NCBI RefSeq assembly: GCF_038050405.1
Contig: NZ_CP150900.1
Coordinates: 3,658,001 to 3,722,000, forward strand
Length of the DNA stretch: 64,000 nucleotides
Direction of reading: 5' to 3'
Origin: Paraburkholderia sp. IMGN_8
Lineage (GTDB): Bacteria > Pseudomonadota > Gammaproteobacteria > Burkholderiales > Burkholderiaceae
Program-made: the position numbers and the translations under genes
Part shown: piece after piece, positions 36,232-44,880 of the stretch
Numbering within the stretch: the first letter of the stretch is position 1
Layout: the number at the start of each line of letters is the position of its first letter
The notes under the pieces: model-generated
What the model was told of the DNA's origin: nothing
Databases searched by the model: none
Seen by the model: only the letters and a program-made list of their open reading frames with translations

Positions 36232-37823
36232 TTTTCGGAACGTGGATGGAGGTTCCAGCCGTAAGCAGCAATGCACGGCGGAGGAGTTACGCCATGGTGC
36301 GCGACCGCATTACACATCGCCACATAGCGGCCCGAAGGGGTCGGCACACTTGTAAACAGCTGTGACAAGAACTTCTCGTCAGGCGAGCTTGCCAACAGCC
36401 ACACAGCCTTGCCGGATTTGATATCGTCACGTAGCTGTCGCTCACTCATTCTGGGTATGTGCAGCCGGTCCACCAATTCGTTTGCCTCTATACCGGACAC
36501 TGACGGATCGTTCCATTTGCGAACGTTGGGGAGGTCGGGTAGGTAGTACGTCAAGAGCAGCGGCGACGTATAAGGCGCATTGACGACCTCGTCCGCCTGC
36601 TGGAAGCTCGTACGCGCCTCCCAAAGCACCTCGTGGTAGGGCGGCTTCGCGCCGTCCGCCTGCGCGATCTGGTAATACAGTCCCACAGCAAACATAAGGG
36701 TCATCATGATGCGCGCTGCTATTCGCGCGCGCGACGGTACGACAACAGCATACGCAAGCAGCATGCAAAGCGGCACCGTCATCCAGCACAGAATGCGCGT
36801 AAGCAGAATAGGTTGTCTAAGGCTGGTAATCACCACAAGGGCGAAAAATACCGCCGGGATGCCAATCACCACCGCCAGCGCGCGGCGCGACATTCCGGCC
36901 ATCCCTATTGCAGCACCGACGACGATCACCGATAGCCCCGCCAACTCGACGCCTGGCATACGGAAAGGCGTGACCGGCCCGAGGATAAGCCCGGTCGTGG
37001 TCGCCAGCACGTCGCGCAACGCAAGCGGCGCAATCCACGACAAGCCCGTTCCGTGTTTTCCTATCGAAAGCATTGCAAGGAAAAGTGGCACGCCAAGAAG
37101 TCCGACGACGGCGTTGACCAACAGCCAGTTTCGCGTTGCGGCCGAGCGTTCGGTCGACGGCGTCAAAAGCAGATAGCCGAGTACGACAACGTTGCAGCCT
37201 GCAACCAGAAACAGCATCGTCGCGTGGCTGTACAACGCGATCACGGCGGCTATCCCGTACATCACGAGATCCGTCTTGTGTGCGCGGCGTAAATATCTTG
37301 CTATACCGAGAAGCATCAGCGAGGCGAGAATCACGGTCATCATGTAGACGCGCGCCTCCTGCGAGAAATAGACGGCCATCGGCGATATCGCGAAGAAAGC
37401 CATAGCCACTAATGCAACGGCTCGAGTCGAGAGTTCCCGGGCTACCGCATAGACCAGTGGCAACGCGATGAGCGATGCGACGACGGACAGCGATCGCAAT
37501 GCGATGGCGCTATGACCGAACATCTTCATCCACGTTTCCAGCATGAAGTAATACAGCGGCGGGGTCGGCTCGACCGTTATGCCTCCGGTCACCAGGTAGG
37601 CCGGACCGAACAGATCGTAGTAGTAGCGCGAAAAAATCTCATCGCCCCACAGCGATAAGTAATCCAGATGAAAAACGCGCAGGAATACTGCAGCAGCAAA
37701 GATCGCTACTACGAGAGGCAAGAACAGCGTCCGCGCGAAGGCGGCATCACCTTGCTTAAGTGAGCCCGGCAGACCATCGGGAGATCGATATCGCGCAGCC
37801 GCGCCAGTCTTTAGAGATTCCAT
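36228..37823 (-). CDS. GT-C glycosyltransferase (PMT/ArnT-like, family 39 superfamily)
   Basis: A 531-residue inner-membrane enzyme with about 11-12 helices. The first periplasmic loop has S-L-W-G-D-E-I-F (catalytic D-E type motif) and P-T-P-P-L-Y-Y-F-M-L, then F-S-Q-E-A-R-V-Y-M, all typical of lipid-phosphate-sugar-dependent glycosyltransferases. A soluble C-terminal domain of about 150 residues follows. It is coupled to gtrA by a 4-base overlap and is followed by gtrB, so the three form a Gtr-style module in which GtrB loads, GtrA flips and this enzyme transfers the sugar outside the membrane (inference from context). AGGGG precedes the ATG. Confidence 0.9.
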   Translation of the reverse strand: MESLKTGAAARYRSPDGLPGSLKQGDAAFARTLFLPLVVAIFAAAVFLRVFHLDYLSLWGDEIFSRYYYDLFGPAYLVTGGITVEPTPPLYYFMLETWMKMFGHSAIALRSLSVVASLIALPLVYAVARELSTRAVALVAMAFFAISPMAVYFSQEARVYMMTVILASLMLLGIARYLRRAHKTDLVMYGIAAVIALYSHATMLFLVAGCNVVVLGYLLLTPSTERSAATRNWLLVNAVVGLLGVPLFLAMLSIGKHGTGLSWIAPLALRDVLATTTGLILGPVTPFRMPGVELAGLSVIVVGAAIGMAGMSRRALAVVIGIPAVFFALVVITSLRQPILLTRILCWMTVPLCMLLAYAVVVPSRARIAARIMMTLMFAVGLYYQIAQADGAKPPYHEVLWEARTSFQQADEVVNAPYTSPLLLTYYLPDLPNVRKWNDPSVSGIEANELVDRLHIPRMSERQLRDDIKSGKAVWLLASSPDEKFLSQLFTSVPTPSGRYVAMCNAVAHHGVTPPPCIAAYGWNLHPRSEK

Positions 37824-38931
37824 AAGTGCCCCTGAGTCGTGAACTACAGATCAGCCGGTTGGCAGGGCGTCGGATCGCCGGGCTTCGATATGGGCCATAT
37901 GCGACGTTCACAAACCCTGAAAAATAAGACCGTACTTCACCGAATGTAGCCGACTGTAGGTCTTGCCTGCGGGGCGGTATGTGGCTTTCCGCACCGAACA
38001 CGCGATATGTCGCGCGCCCGGCGACTTCTTCATATATCCCGGGCTTCGGGAGCCCTAAGACTGCGTAGGTTTTGTCACCGACGTCGCACCTCTTTGCCAT
38101 TGGATCAGATCACCTCTGGAACCAATGAAGAGAGCTTCATTGCTTTTACGTATCTCCGCTATCTCAGCGAGGAGTTCGTCGAGCAAATGCTGAAGTGCCT
38201 TCAGTTGCTCCAGACACATTGAGTCGAACCGTCTGAGGAAAGGATGTTGTCGACGCGTGGGTGCAAAGGTGCGAGGTACATAAGGCAAGTCACCTAAGTA
38301 CGCCACTTTGAGGTAGTAATCGCCCCTGGTCACCTGGTTTCGCCGATGCGGGAACCCGGGCGGGTCCAACGCGCAAGCACTGCGGCGTGCGCATCTCACA
38401 CCTGACCGGCGCGCGAGGGAACTCCAGGCCGTGCCCCGCGCAGTCTCCCCAGTGGGGCATGTCCGAAATGGTCGCCATCACCACCACCGCACCCGTGGTT
38501 AAGATCGGGCCGCATTTTCAATGCCCCGCAGAGCCAAAAATCGATGCAAATAATTGGTTCCAAATGCATCAATACACAAACTTTTCCGCACGTAAAAAGT
38601 GAAATGTAAATGGAAATTTACATTTTGTTTCATTTTTCACATTTTTCGTAGCAATTATCTTAAAAATTTATTCAGGGTAATTTTGCTTTTTGAGATTCTC
38701 GTCTGACGCATCGTGAACTCAATCGTCTACCTAAAATTGTCTTATGAAACAATATGATATGACTATAAATAATCATCAGACAAGCAATTTTTTCCGGAAA
38801 ACAAGTGTTTTTCCGCCAACGTCTATCCAATGCATTCTTTTCTTTTTTTCATGTGACTTATTAACACGGTAATAAAGTTCTATTTGTTGCCCATATACTT
38901 CGCGCCGTTCGGTAAATGACGGGAGCGGAAG
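37824..38931. other. 1.1-kb gene-poor region ending in a strongly AT-rich leader
   Basis: The first part (37824-38480) holds only doubtful minus-strand frames, including a 54-residue helical one (38055-38219; L-K-A-L-Q-H-L-L-D-E-L-L-A-E-I-A-E-I) whose end overlaps another frame. From about 38510 to 38880 the base composition switches to very AT-rich, unlike the rest of the window, directly upstream of the repeat glycosidase. It includes a perfect 10-bp dyad at 38602-38625. Likely a regulatory, possibly silenced (H-NS/MvaT-like) promoter region. Confidence 0.6.
38602..38625. promoter_or_regulatory. Perfect 10-bp inverted repeat in the AT-rich leader
   Basis: AAATGTAAAT-GGAA-ATTTACATTT, about 310 bases upstream of the glycosidase start. 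Operator-like symmetry; no T-run terminator context and no flanking gene end. Regulator unknown. Confidence 0.6.
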
Positions 38932-40863
38932 ATGAGTGGGGCAGCAAAAGTAGCAAAAGCGAAAATTAGTGCCGCATTGGCGGTGGAAAGTTCGGTCGCG
39001 GCAACGCGCACCCCGGCTGGCGATCTTGGCGAAACGCGGGCAACTCGCCGCAAATTTCTCGCGGGTATTTTTGCAAGCGCTGGTAGCTTCGCTCTCACCG
39101 CGTGCGGCGGCGGAGGCGGGAGCAGCCCCTCGGGCAGCAGCGCTGTCACAACGGCAAATACTGCTGAATCACAGCGCGCACAAGCAACGGCTTTGTCTGG
39201 TGAAACCGCGTCCGGCACGACCGTACCGCCGGCCACTGCGATCATCGACCGCAACAACGTGCGGTGGACACTGTCGGGCGGAGCGGTACTAAAGAACGGT
39301 GCCAATACTTACTGCCCGGTTCTCGTGTCGATGCTGCTGTACTACAACCACACCGTCTATGCGTGGGATGCGTCCGGACTGTGGTACGTGCGCCAGAACT
39401 TCTCCTGGATCCCATCGTCCGATCCGCGCGTCCAGACGGCCAGTACGGGCGAGTCCTCCTCGGGGACGACCGTGCCGCCGAGCAGCGCAATCACCGACAA
39501 CGGCGGAGCATCGTGGACGCTGTCGGGTGGCGCGGTACTGAAGGCAGGTGTCAACACCTACTGCCCGGTTCTCGTGTCGATGCTGCTGTACTACAACCAC
39601 ACCGTCTACGCGTGGGATGCGTCCGGGCTGTGGTACGTCCGCCAGAACAACGCCTGGGTCCCATCGTCCGATCCGCGCGAATCAGCGTCAGGTACGACGG
39701 TGCCTCCGGCGAAGGCGATCACCGACAGTACGAGCGTGTCATGGACGCTCAGCAACGGCGCCGTATTGCGTGCTGGAGCGAACACCGCATGCCCGGTTTC
39801 CGCAACGCTCCTCCTTTACTGGAACCGCTCGATCTACGCGGCTGATGCATCGGGACGTTTCTACATCAGCCAGAACAACGCGTGGACCGCAACATCTGAT
39901 CCGCGTAACACGACCGCGCCTAGTGCCGGGAGCTCGCTGTTCTTCGGCATGAACGGCCACATGGCCTGGAACTCGACCGTCTATCAGACAATGACAGACG
40001 CGCAGCAAGTCGCGATCCTGAAAGATCTCGGGGTAACCAACTATCGCGCCGACGTCGCGGATTCTGGTATGGCGCAAACGGTCGCGAAGGCACTGAACGG
40101 CGCGTTCAAGGGTAGCGGAATCTCGATTCTGCCGTGTATTAACCCGATGAACTACGACCTGCAGGCGTCGGAAACCACCGCATACAACTATGGCTATCAG
40201 TTGGCGGTGTCGATCATGACGCCGCTCAAGGGACTCGTGCAACACATCGAGTGCGGCAACGAACTCGATGCGTCCGGCCTTATCAACAATGGCGCAGGCA
40301 ACTCGCCGTCGAACTACAACCCGGCTTATTGGCCGGCATTCCGCGGCATCATTCGCGGCATGATCGACGGCGTGAAGTCCGTTGACTCGACCGTCAAGTG
40401 CGGCGTGAACGTGGGCGTCCCGCTTGCATACACCGCACTGCAGATGTTGTGGAACGGCCAGTCGCCGAATGGCTCATCGACCGCAGTGACGAATGCGACG
40501 CCGGTGCGTTGGGACATCACGATGTACCACTGGTACGAAACGTCTGGCGACATCACGCGTGCGGGTTCGCAGGGCCTCACGAATGTGCTGCAGATTCTGC
40601 AAACGTCGTTCGGTCTGCCGATCTGGCTGACGGAATGGGGCTACTACACGGGTGACTCACCGGCCAATCAGGCCGCTTATGTCTCCAACACGTTGAAGGA
40701 GTACTACTCGCTCCGGCAAACGTACAACCTGCAGTCCGTACTGATGTATGAGCTGATCGATATGCCAGGAGGCGATGTCTTCGGCGTGCTCGCTGCGGAT
40801 GGAGTAACGCAAAAGTCGTCCTACGCGGCGTTTAAGAATTTCACTGCGGCAAATCCGGCCTAA
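38932..40863 (+). CDS. Exported glycoside hydrolase (clan GH-A-like) with three N-terminal tandem repeats
   Basis: A 643-residue protein. Residues 37-58 combine a twin-arginine-like R-R-K-F-L with a lipobox, A-L-T-A-C58, so it is likely a Tat-exported or lipid-anchored protein. Three tandem modules of 73 residues follow (94-166, 177-249, 253-325), each running from S-G-T-T-V-P-P to S-D-P-R with L-L-Y-Y-N-H-T-V-Y-A-W-D-A-S-G-L-W in the middle; modules 1 and 2 are nearly identical. The C-terminal (beta/alpha)8 domain shows H-I-E-C-G-N-E444-L-D (acid/base) and I-W-L-T-E568-W-G (nucleophile). It probably cleaves the polysaccharide made here; modules may bind it (inference). Confidence 0.85.
   Translation: MSGAAKVAKAKISAALAVESSVAATRTPAGDLGETRATRRKFLAGIFASAGSFALTACGGGGGSSPSGSSAVTTANTAESQRAQATALSGETASGTTVPPATAIIDRNNVRWTLSGGAVLKNGANTYCPVLVSMLLYYNHTVYAWDASGLWYVRQNFSWIPSSDPRVQTASTGESSSGTTVPPSSAITDNGGASWTLSGGAVLKAGVNTYCPVLVSMLLYYNHTVYAWDASGLWYVRQNNAWVPSSDPRESASGTTVPPAKAITDSTSVSWTLSNGAVLRAGANTACPVSATLLLYWNRSIYAADASGRFYISQNNAWTATSDPRNTTAPSAGSSLFFGMNGHMAWNSTVYQTMTDAQQVAILKDLGVTNYRADVADSGMAQTVAKALNGAFKGSGISILPCINPMNYDLQASETTAYNYGYQLAVSIMTPLKGLVQHIECGNELDASGLINNGAGNSPSNYNPAYWPAFRGIIRGMIDGVKSVDSTVKCGVNVGVPLAYTALQMLWNGQSPNGSSTAVTNATPVRWDITMYHWYETSGDITRAGSQGLTNVLQILQTSFGLPIWLTEWGYYTGDSPANQAAYVSNTLKEYYSLRQTYNLQSVLMYELIDMPGGDVFGVLAADGVTQKSSYAAFKNFTAANPA
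39211..39906 (+). repeat. Three tandem 219-bp coding repeats
   Basis: Units at 39211-39429, 39460-39678 and 39688-39906. Units 1 and 2 share long identical DNA runs, including about 50 bases from TACTGCCCGGTTCTCGTGTC onward; unit 3 is more diverged. This is recent duplication of unit 1/2 and a potential site of copy-number change. Confidence 0.9.
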
Positions 40864-40909
40864 TCACCGACTCTCCGGTCGGTTACCGAACAACTCAGGC
40901 AGGAGCAGG

Positions 40910-40933
40910 AGGGCGAACGGCAACGTTCGCCCT
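40910..40933 (+). terminator. Terminator-like hairpin after the glycosidase
   Basis: AGGGCGAACG (40910-40919) pairs perfectly with CGTTCGCCCT (40924-40933), loop GCAA, 47 bases after the stop, followed by CTCGCATTTC. Confidence 0.75.
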
Positions 40934-41013
40934 CTCGCATTTCTTCGCCCCCAGTGCGCGACGTTCGTGCGCTCACCTGTCGCGCTCACCTGTCACGATT
41001 ACCCGGTTCGCCT

Positions 41014-41100
41014 GGCCCGGAATGACCAAAGCGAATCGATCGACCAATGCACTCATTACCGCAGCGATAACCGCGATACCTTGGCACAACACCTCGACAT
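41014..41100 (-). pseudogene. GtrA gene fossil with internal deletion
   Basis: Positions 41017-41036 are identical over 20 bases to the gtrA 3' region at 35815-35834, and 41034-41056 match 35903-35925 over 23 bases with one difference. On the minus strand this reads I-A-V-I-A-A-V-M-S-A-L-V-D-R and then jumps to the last coding bases, so about 66 bases between the two blocks are missing. It is a remnant of another GtrA-family gene, abutting the end of rmlC. Confidence 0.75.
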
Positions 41101-41651
41101 CACGCGAAGCATTCCGCCTCGTAGAGTTGTTTGCCTGCGGCGTCTTTAGGCGCGAGCACAGGCTCAGCGTCGATAGGCCACGCAATATCGACTTCCTGGT
41201 CAGACCATAACAGACTTCGTTCATGCTCCGGAAACCAGTAGTCCGTCGTCTTGTAAGCGAACTCTGCCGTCGACGACAACACGACAAACCCGTGTGCAAA
41301 GCCCGGTGGAATCCATAGCTGCCGGTGATTTTCCGCGCTCAAACGCACGCCGGCCCATTTTCCGAAAGTCTCCGAACTCAGACGCATGTCCACTGCAACG
41401 TCGAACACTTCGCCGTGTATTACGCGGACCAGCTTTCCTTGCGGATGCTGAATTTGATAGTGCATACCGCGCAGGACGCCATATGACGAACGAGAATGAT
41501 TGTCCTGCACGAACTCGACTCCATGCGCGATGTGCATACTAAACTCCCGCGCATTGAATGATTCGAAGAAAAAGCCACGCGCGTCGCCAAATACCGCAGG
41601 CTCAATTATCTTCACATCGGCAAGCTCGGTGAGCCTCACGTCGAAAGCCAT
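41100..41651 (-). CDS. rmlC: dTDP-4-dehydrorhamnose 3,5-epimerase
   Basis: A 183-residue cupin enzyme, third step of dTDP-L-rhamnose synthesis. Marks: F-G-D-A-R-G-F-F-F-E-S-F-N, F-V-Q-D-N-H-S-R-S-S-Y-G-V-L-R-G-M-H-Y-Q (catalytic His), G-K-L-V-R-V-I-H-G-E-V-F-D-V-A-V-D, W-I-P-P-G-F-A-H-G-F and Y-K-T-T-D-Y-W. Full length; GGAG before the ATG. It is 85 bases downstream of rmlB on the same strand; rmlA and rmlD are absent from the window and must be elsewhere if rhamnose is made. Confidence 0.96.
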   Translation of the reverse strand: MAFDVRLTELADVKIIEPAVFGDARGFFFESFNAREFSMHIAHGVEFVQDNHSRSSYGVLRGMHYQIQHPQGKLVRVIHGEVFDVAVDMRLSSETFGKWAGVRLSAENHRQLWIPPGFAHGFVVLSSTAEFAYKTTDYWFPEHERSLLWSDQEVDIAWPIDAEPVLAPKDAAGKQLYEAECFA

Positions 41652-41736
41652 GTCGTCGTCTCCATCAAAAGTCGTCTTGCATAACTTCCCGTCGGCACTC
41701 GCGTACCCACGGCCGAACCGTCGATTGGCGTCACGC

Positions 41737-42798
41737 TTAGGCGCGCTTCTGACAATTGATTTGCAGCCAGTCCTGGAATTCGTCGGAGGTAGTCTCATCA
41801 GCCCATTGTTCGTGTTCCAGATACCACTTCACCGTCTTTTCCAGGCCGCTCTCGAAGGTCTCATCCGGCTTCCAGCCGAGTTCTCGCCCAAGCTTGCGCG
41901 CGTCGATTGCGTAGCGCCGGTCATGCCCTAACCGCTCCGTGACCCATGTGACTTGATCGCGATACGACCCCTTCCGCTTCGGTCTGATATCGTCAAGCAA
42001 GTCGCATAGCATATGCACGACCTCAATGTTCTTCACCTCATTGCAGCCACCGATGTTGTATGACTCGCCCGGACGGCCTTTGGCCAACACCTTTCGGATC
42101 GCGCTGCAGTGGTCGCCGACATACAGCCAGTCCCGCACATGCTGGCCGTCGCCATAAACCGGCAACTGCCGGTTAGCAAGGGCGTTAATTATCATGAGGG
42201 GGATGAGCTTCTCCGGAAACTGATATGGCCCGTAGTTATTGGAACAGTGCGTTGTTAGCGTCGGCAATCCGTAGGTGTGATGCCAGGCCCGCACCAGATG
42301 GTCAGAACTGGCCTTGGTGGCGGAAAACGGACTATTCGGCGTGTATAGCGAAGTTTCGGAAAACGGCGCATCGCTCTGTTCAAGGGAACCGAACACTTCG
42401 TCAGTCGACACATTCACAAAGCGGAACGCATCCCTTTCGTCGGCAGGCAACGCGTTCCAGTAGAAGCGAGCTGCCTCAAGCAACGTGAACGTCCCCACAA
42501 TGTTCGTCTGCACGAAGTCAGATGGTCCGTGAATCGAGCGGTCAACGTGACTTTCTGCCGCGAAATGCACAATCGCCCGCGGTTGATGTCTTGCCAGCAG
42601 CAGGTCCAGGGTTGAGCGATCGCAGATGTCGCCCCGGACAAAGATATGACTCGGATCGCCGTGCAACGACTTCAGTGTGCCGAGGTTGCCTGCGTAAGTG
42701 AGCTTGTCGACATTAATCACGCCCTCATCTACGCCGTCCAGCCAGTCAAGCACAAAATTCGCTCCAATAAATCCTGCACCACCTGTCACGAGAATCAT
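41737..42798 (-). CDS. rmlB: dTDP-glucose 4,6-dehydratase, with Phe at the usual catalytic Tyr
   Basis: A 353-residue extended SDR: V-T-G-G-A-G-F-I-G-A-N-F (NAD), V-S-T132-D133-E134-V-F-G (dehydratase triad), C-S-N-N-Y-G-P-Y-Q-F-P-E-K-L-I-P-L and V-Y-G-D-G-Q-H-V-R-D-W-L-Y-V. All RmlB landmarks match except the Y-x-x-x-K motif, which reads N-S-P-F158-S-A-T-K162; the codon is TTT on the minus strand (42325-42327). GGGAGG precedes ATG 42798. It supplies dTDP-4-keto-6-deoxyglucose to RmlC and possibly to the DegT aminotransferase, provided it is active. Confidence 0.93.
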   Translation of the reverse strand: MILVTGGAGFIGANFVLDWLDGVDEGVINVDKLTYAGNLGTLKSLHGDPSHIFVRGDICDRSTLDLLLARHQPRAIVHFAAESHVDRSIHGPSDFVQTNIVGTFTLLEAARFYWNALPADERDAFRFVNVSTDEVFGSLEQSDAPFSETSLYTPNSPFSATKASSDHLVRAWHHTYGLPTLTTHCSNNYGPYQFPEKLIPLMIINALANRQLPVYGDGQHVRDWLYVGDHCSAIRKVLAKGRPGESYNIGGCNEVKNIEVVHMLCDLLDDIRPKRKGSYRDQVTWVTERLGHDRRYAIDARKLGRELGWKPDETFESGLEKTVKWYLEHEQWADETTSDEFQDWLQINCQKRA

Positions 42799-43041
42799 GA
42801 AACCTCCCAGGCATCTGGTCGCTACTGGAAACCGGTAGCGCGCAAGCACCAGCGTCCGTCAAGACAGGAAGTAGGTGCACCAAACCGCCGATAGTAGAAT
42901 TGCATTCCTAATTAATATCGTGGATTGCACATCTTGCGTACCCTCTCGCGTTAGCCGCGACGCCAACAATGGCTGCCAGGTATCGCTAACAAAACTGATC
43001 AACAACCCCCGGGCAGATAGTGCGCAAGCAAGCGTAGCGAG

Positions 43042-44280
43042 TCAAAGCCTTGATGCAGCGGGTCGCGCGCCGACCGGGCAAGCGGCCCCGCCCGCCCCGA
43101 GTTGACGCTCCAGAACATCAAGCAACTGACGTGCGGACCGCTCCCACCGGAAGTGACGCGCATGCTCCCTGCCGCGTGCGCGCCAACTGTCGCGCAGCGC
43201 TGCGTCGCCCATCATCTGCGCTACCTTGTCGGCGATGTCTTCGACGGAGCGCGCGTCACAATACATCGCGGCATCGCCACATATTTCCGGCAGCGAGGCT
43301 TCACGCGACACAACCACTGGACAGCCGCACGACATCGCCTCAAGCGGCGGCAGTCCGAAACCTTCATACAGCGAGGGAAACACAAAACAGGCCGCATTTT
43401 CGTACAGCGCACGCAACTCACCATCCGATACGAAGCCCGCGGCGATGATGTTTTGCGAGAGGTCGTAGCCCGCCTTGGCTTTGGGATTGAAGACCCGCAA
43501 ATCGCATCCGCCGACGACCACGAACTTCCAGTCGTAACGCTCGCTCAGGTGTTCAATTGCGGCAAGCACACGGGCAAGATTTTTGCCTACTGACAGATTG
43601 CCGACCGCGAGTACATAACCGTCGTGCTGCAGATTCAGCCGTGACAAAATCGACGTGTCCGCTGCGATTCTGTCGAAATGGTCCACGCCATTCCAGATGA
43701 CCGAAATGCGCGACGCGTCTATACCGAGGCGCGCCATGATTCTTTTCTTCGAAAATTCCGACACCGTCACGATGTGACTGGCGCTGTGCTTCAAAATTGA
43801 AAACGCGAAGCGATACCAAAGTCTGAACTTCCAGGAATAGTTTTCCGGCAGATCGTAGACTGCCACGTCATGCATCATCACCACCTGACGACGTGCGAAC
43901 AACGGGCCCATGTTGCAGAGGCTCAGCAGTGTTCGCCCACCGGTTGCGAACGGCAGCGCGAATTGCTCCCACAAAGAGCCCCTCAACCAGCGCGCGACCG
44001 TTTTCGCTTGCGGTAAGGAGATCCCCCTGCGTGCGTCAACAGGAAGCAGCAGCGGGAGGTCGGTGTCTTCGGGAAAGAGTCGCTGAAACGCCATCGCCAG
44101 TTCATAACCAACGCGTTGCACGCCAGTGATCCGTTGAGACGCGAATTTGCCGTTGATTGCAAACCCCGCAAATGGTACCTGCCATTGCGGATTTCGCACC
44201 GCGCCAGCGTCGGTGGGCGTTGCCGCATGAACGGAAGCATCTTTCCGGTGAGCGTTGGATCGCTGCGTAAACTCGTCCAT
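43042..44280 (-). CDS. Glycosyltransferase family 4
   Basis: A 412-residue GT-B retaining enzyme. Marks: V-T-V-S-E-F-S-K-K-R-I, V-L-A-V-G-N-L-S-V-G-K-N-L-A-R-V-L-A-A, and the donor-site motif F-P-S-L-Y-E-G-F-G-L-P-P-L-E-A-M-S-C-G. The pattern resembles mannosyl/rhamnosyl GT4 enzymes of O-antigen and EPS assembly. GGAG precedes ATG 44280; the N-terminal about 60 residues are low in complexity before the fold starts at G-V-Q-R-V-G-Y. Upstream of rmlB on the same strand with a 243-base gap. Confidence 0.92.
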   Translation of the reverse strand: MDEFTQRSNAHRKDASVHAATPTDAGAVRNPQWQVPFAGFAINGKFASQRITGVQRVGYELAMAFQRLFPEDTDLPLLLPVDARRGISLPQAKTVARWLRGSLWEQFALPFATGGRTLLSLCNMGPLFARRQVVMMHDVAVYDLPENYSWKFRLWYRFAFSILKHSASHIVTVSEFSKKRIMARLGIDASRISVIWNGVDHFDRIAADTSILSRLNLQHDGYVLAVGNLSVGKNLARVLAAIEHLSERYDWKFVVVGGCDLRVFNPKAKAGYDLSQNIIAAGFVSDGELRALYENAACFVFPSLYEGFGLPPLEAMSCGCPVVVSREASLPEICGDAAMYCDARSVEDIADKVAQMMGDAALRDSWRARGREHARHFRWERSARQLLDVLERQLGAGGAACPVGARPAASRL

Positions 44281-44880
44281 CAGATATCGCTCCAGATGAG
44301 CCTGAAACAGCAACGCCGTGGGCCAGGTTTCGCCACGCCGTCCGATATACATCGCCTACCCCGATTTGTCGCGCCATTCCCAGGGTGCCAGACGGCACCA
44401 GCGTCGAAACCGGCTGCCAGCCAGTACACGCTTGCATTAAGCGATCTTGCAGGAAACTCGATCAGTACGGTTTCACACACAACGCCCGGCGGGAAACGTA
44501 AGTGTGATCCCGCCCCGGACGCAGCGCCTGATGCCCCTAGTTCGACGAGGCCGGCACGGGGTTGCGGGCCGAACAGTCCCCGCGAACCGGAATGTCCGCG
44601 GTAGCTGGGCTATCGAGGTGTTCGCAGCAGCGAACGCAAGCGCGCTGACGAAAGCTTTGAAAGTTCGATTCCGCACTGATGACCGGAGCGGCGTGCCCTA
44701 CTTTTGCCCTACTTGCTGCTCGGGAAAGCGGCCTCCCGCATGTCGCCCTTCAGCACCTGCACCTTTGCTCGTCGAACCGACTGATTCATTTCCATCCGCC
44801 TCCGCCCCGGAGCGTCCGAGTCGAGGAAAAATCCACCTCACACACATGGTTCACGCCCGACCACGTAGCAGGAGATGTCG
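44281..44880. other. Divergent regulatory region between GT4 and the Wzy-like gene
   Basis: About 600 bases without a gene, between genes read in opposite directions, so it probably holds both promoters. A short direct repeat (GCCCTACTT twice) lies near 44693-44712. No clear -10/-35 pair or JUMPstart element was established. Confidence 0.4.

Noticed and set aside
37756..38399. Two overlapping minus-strand frames that might be one frameshifted gene
   Set aside because: The first overlaps the start of the GT-C gene, and neither resembles a known family; only the short helical stretch at 38055-38219 looks protein-like.
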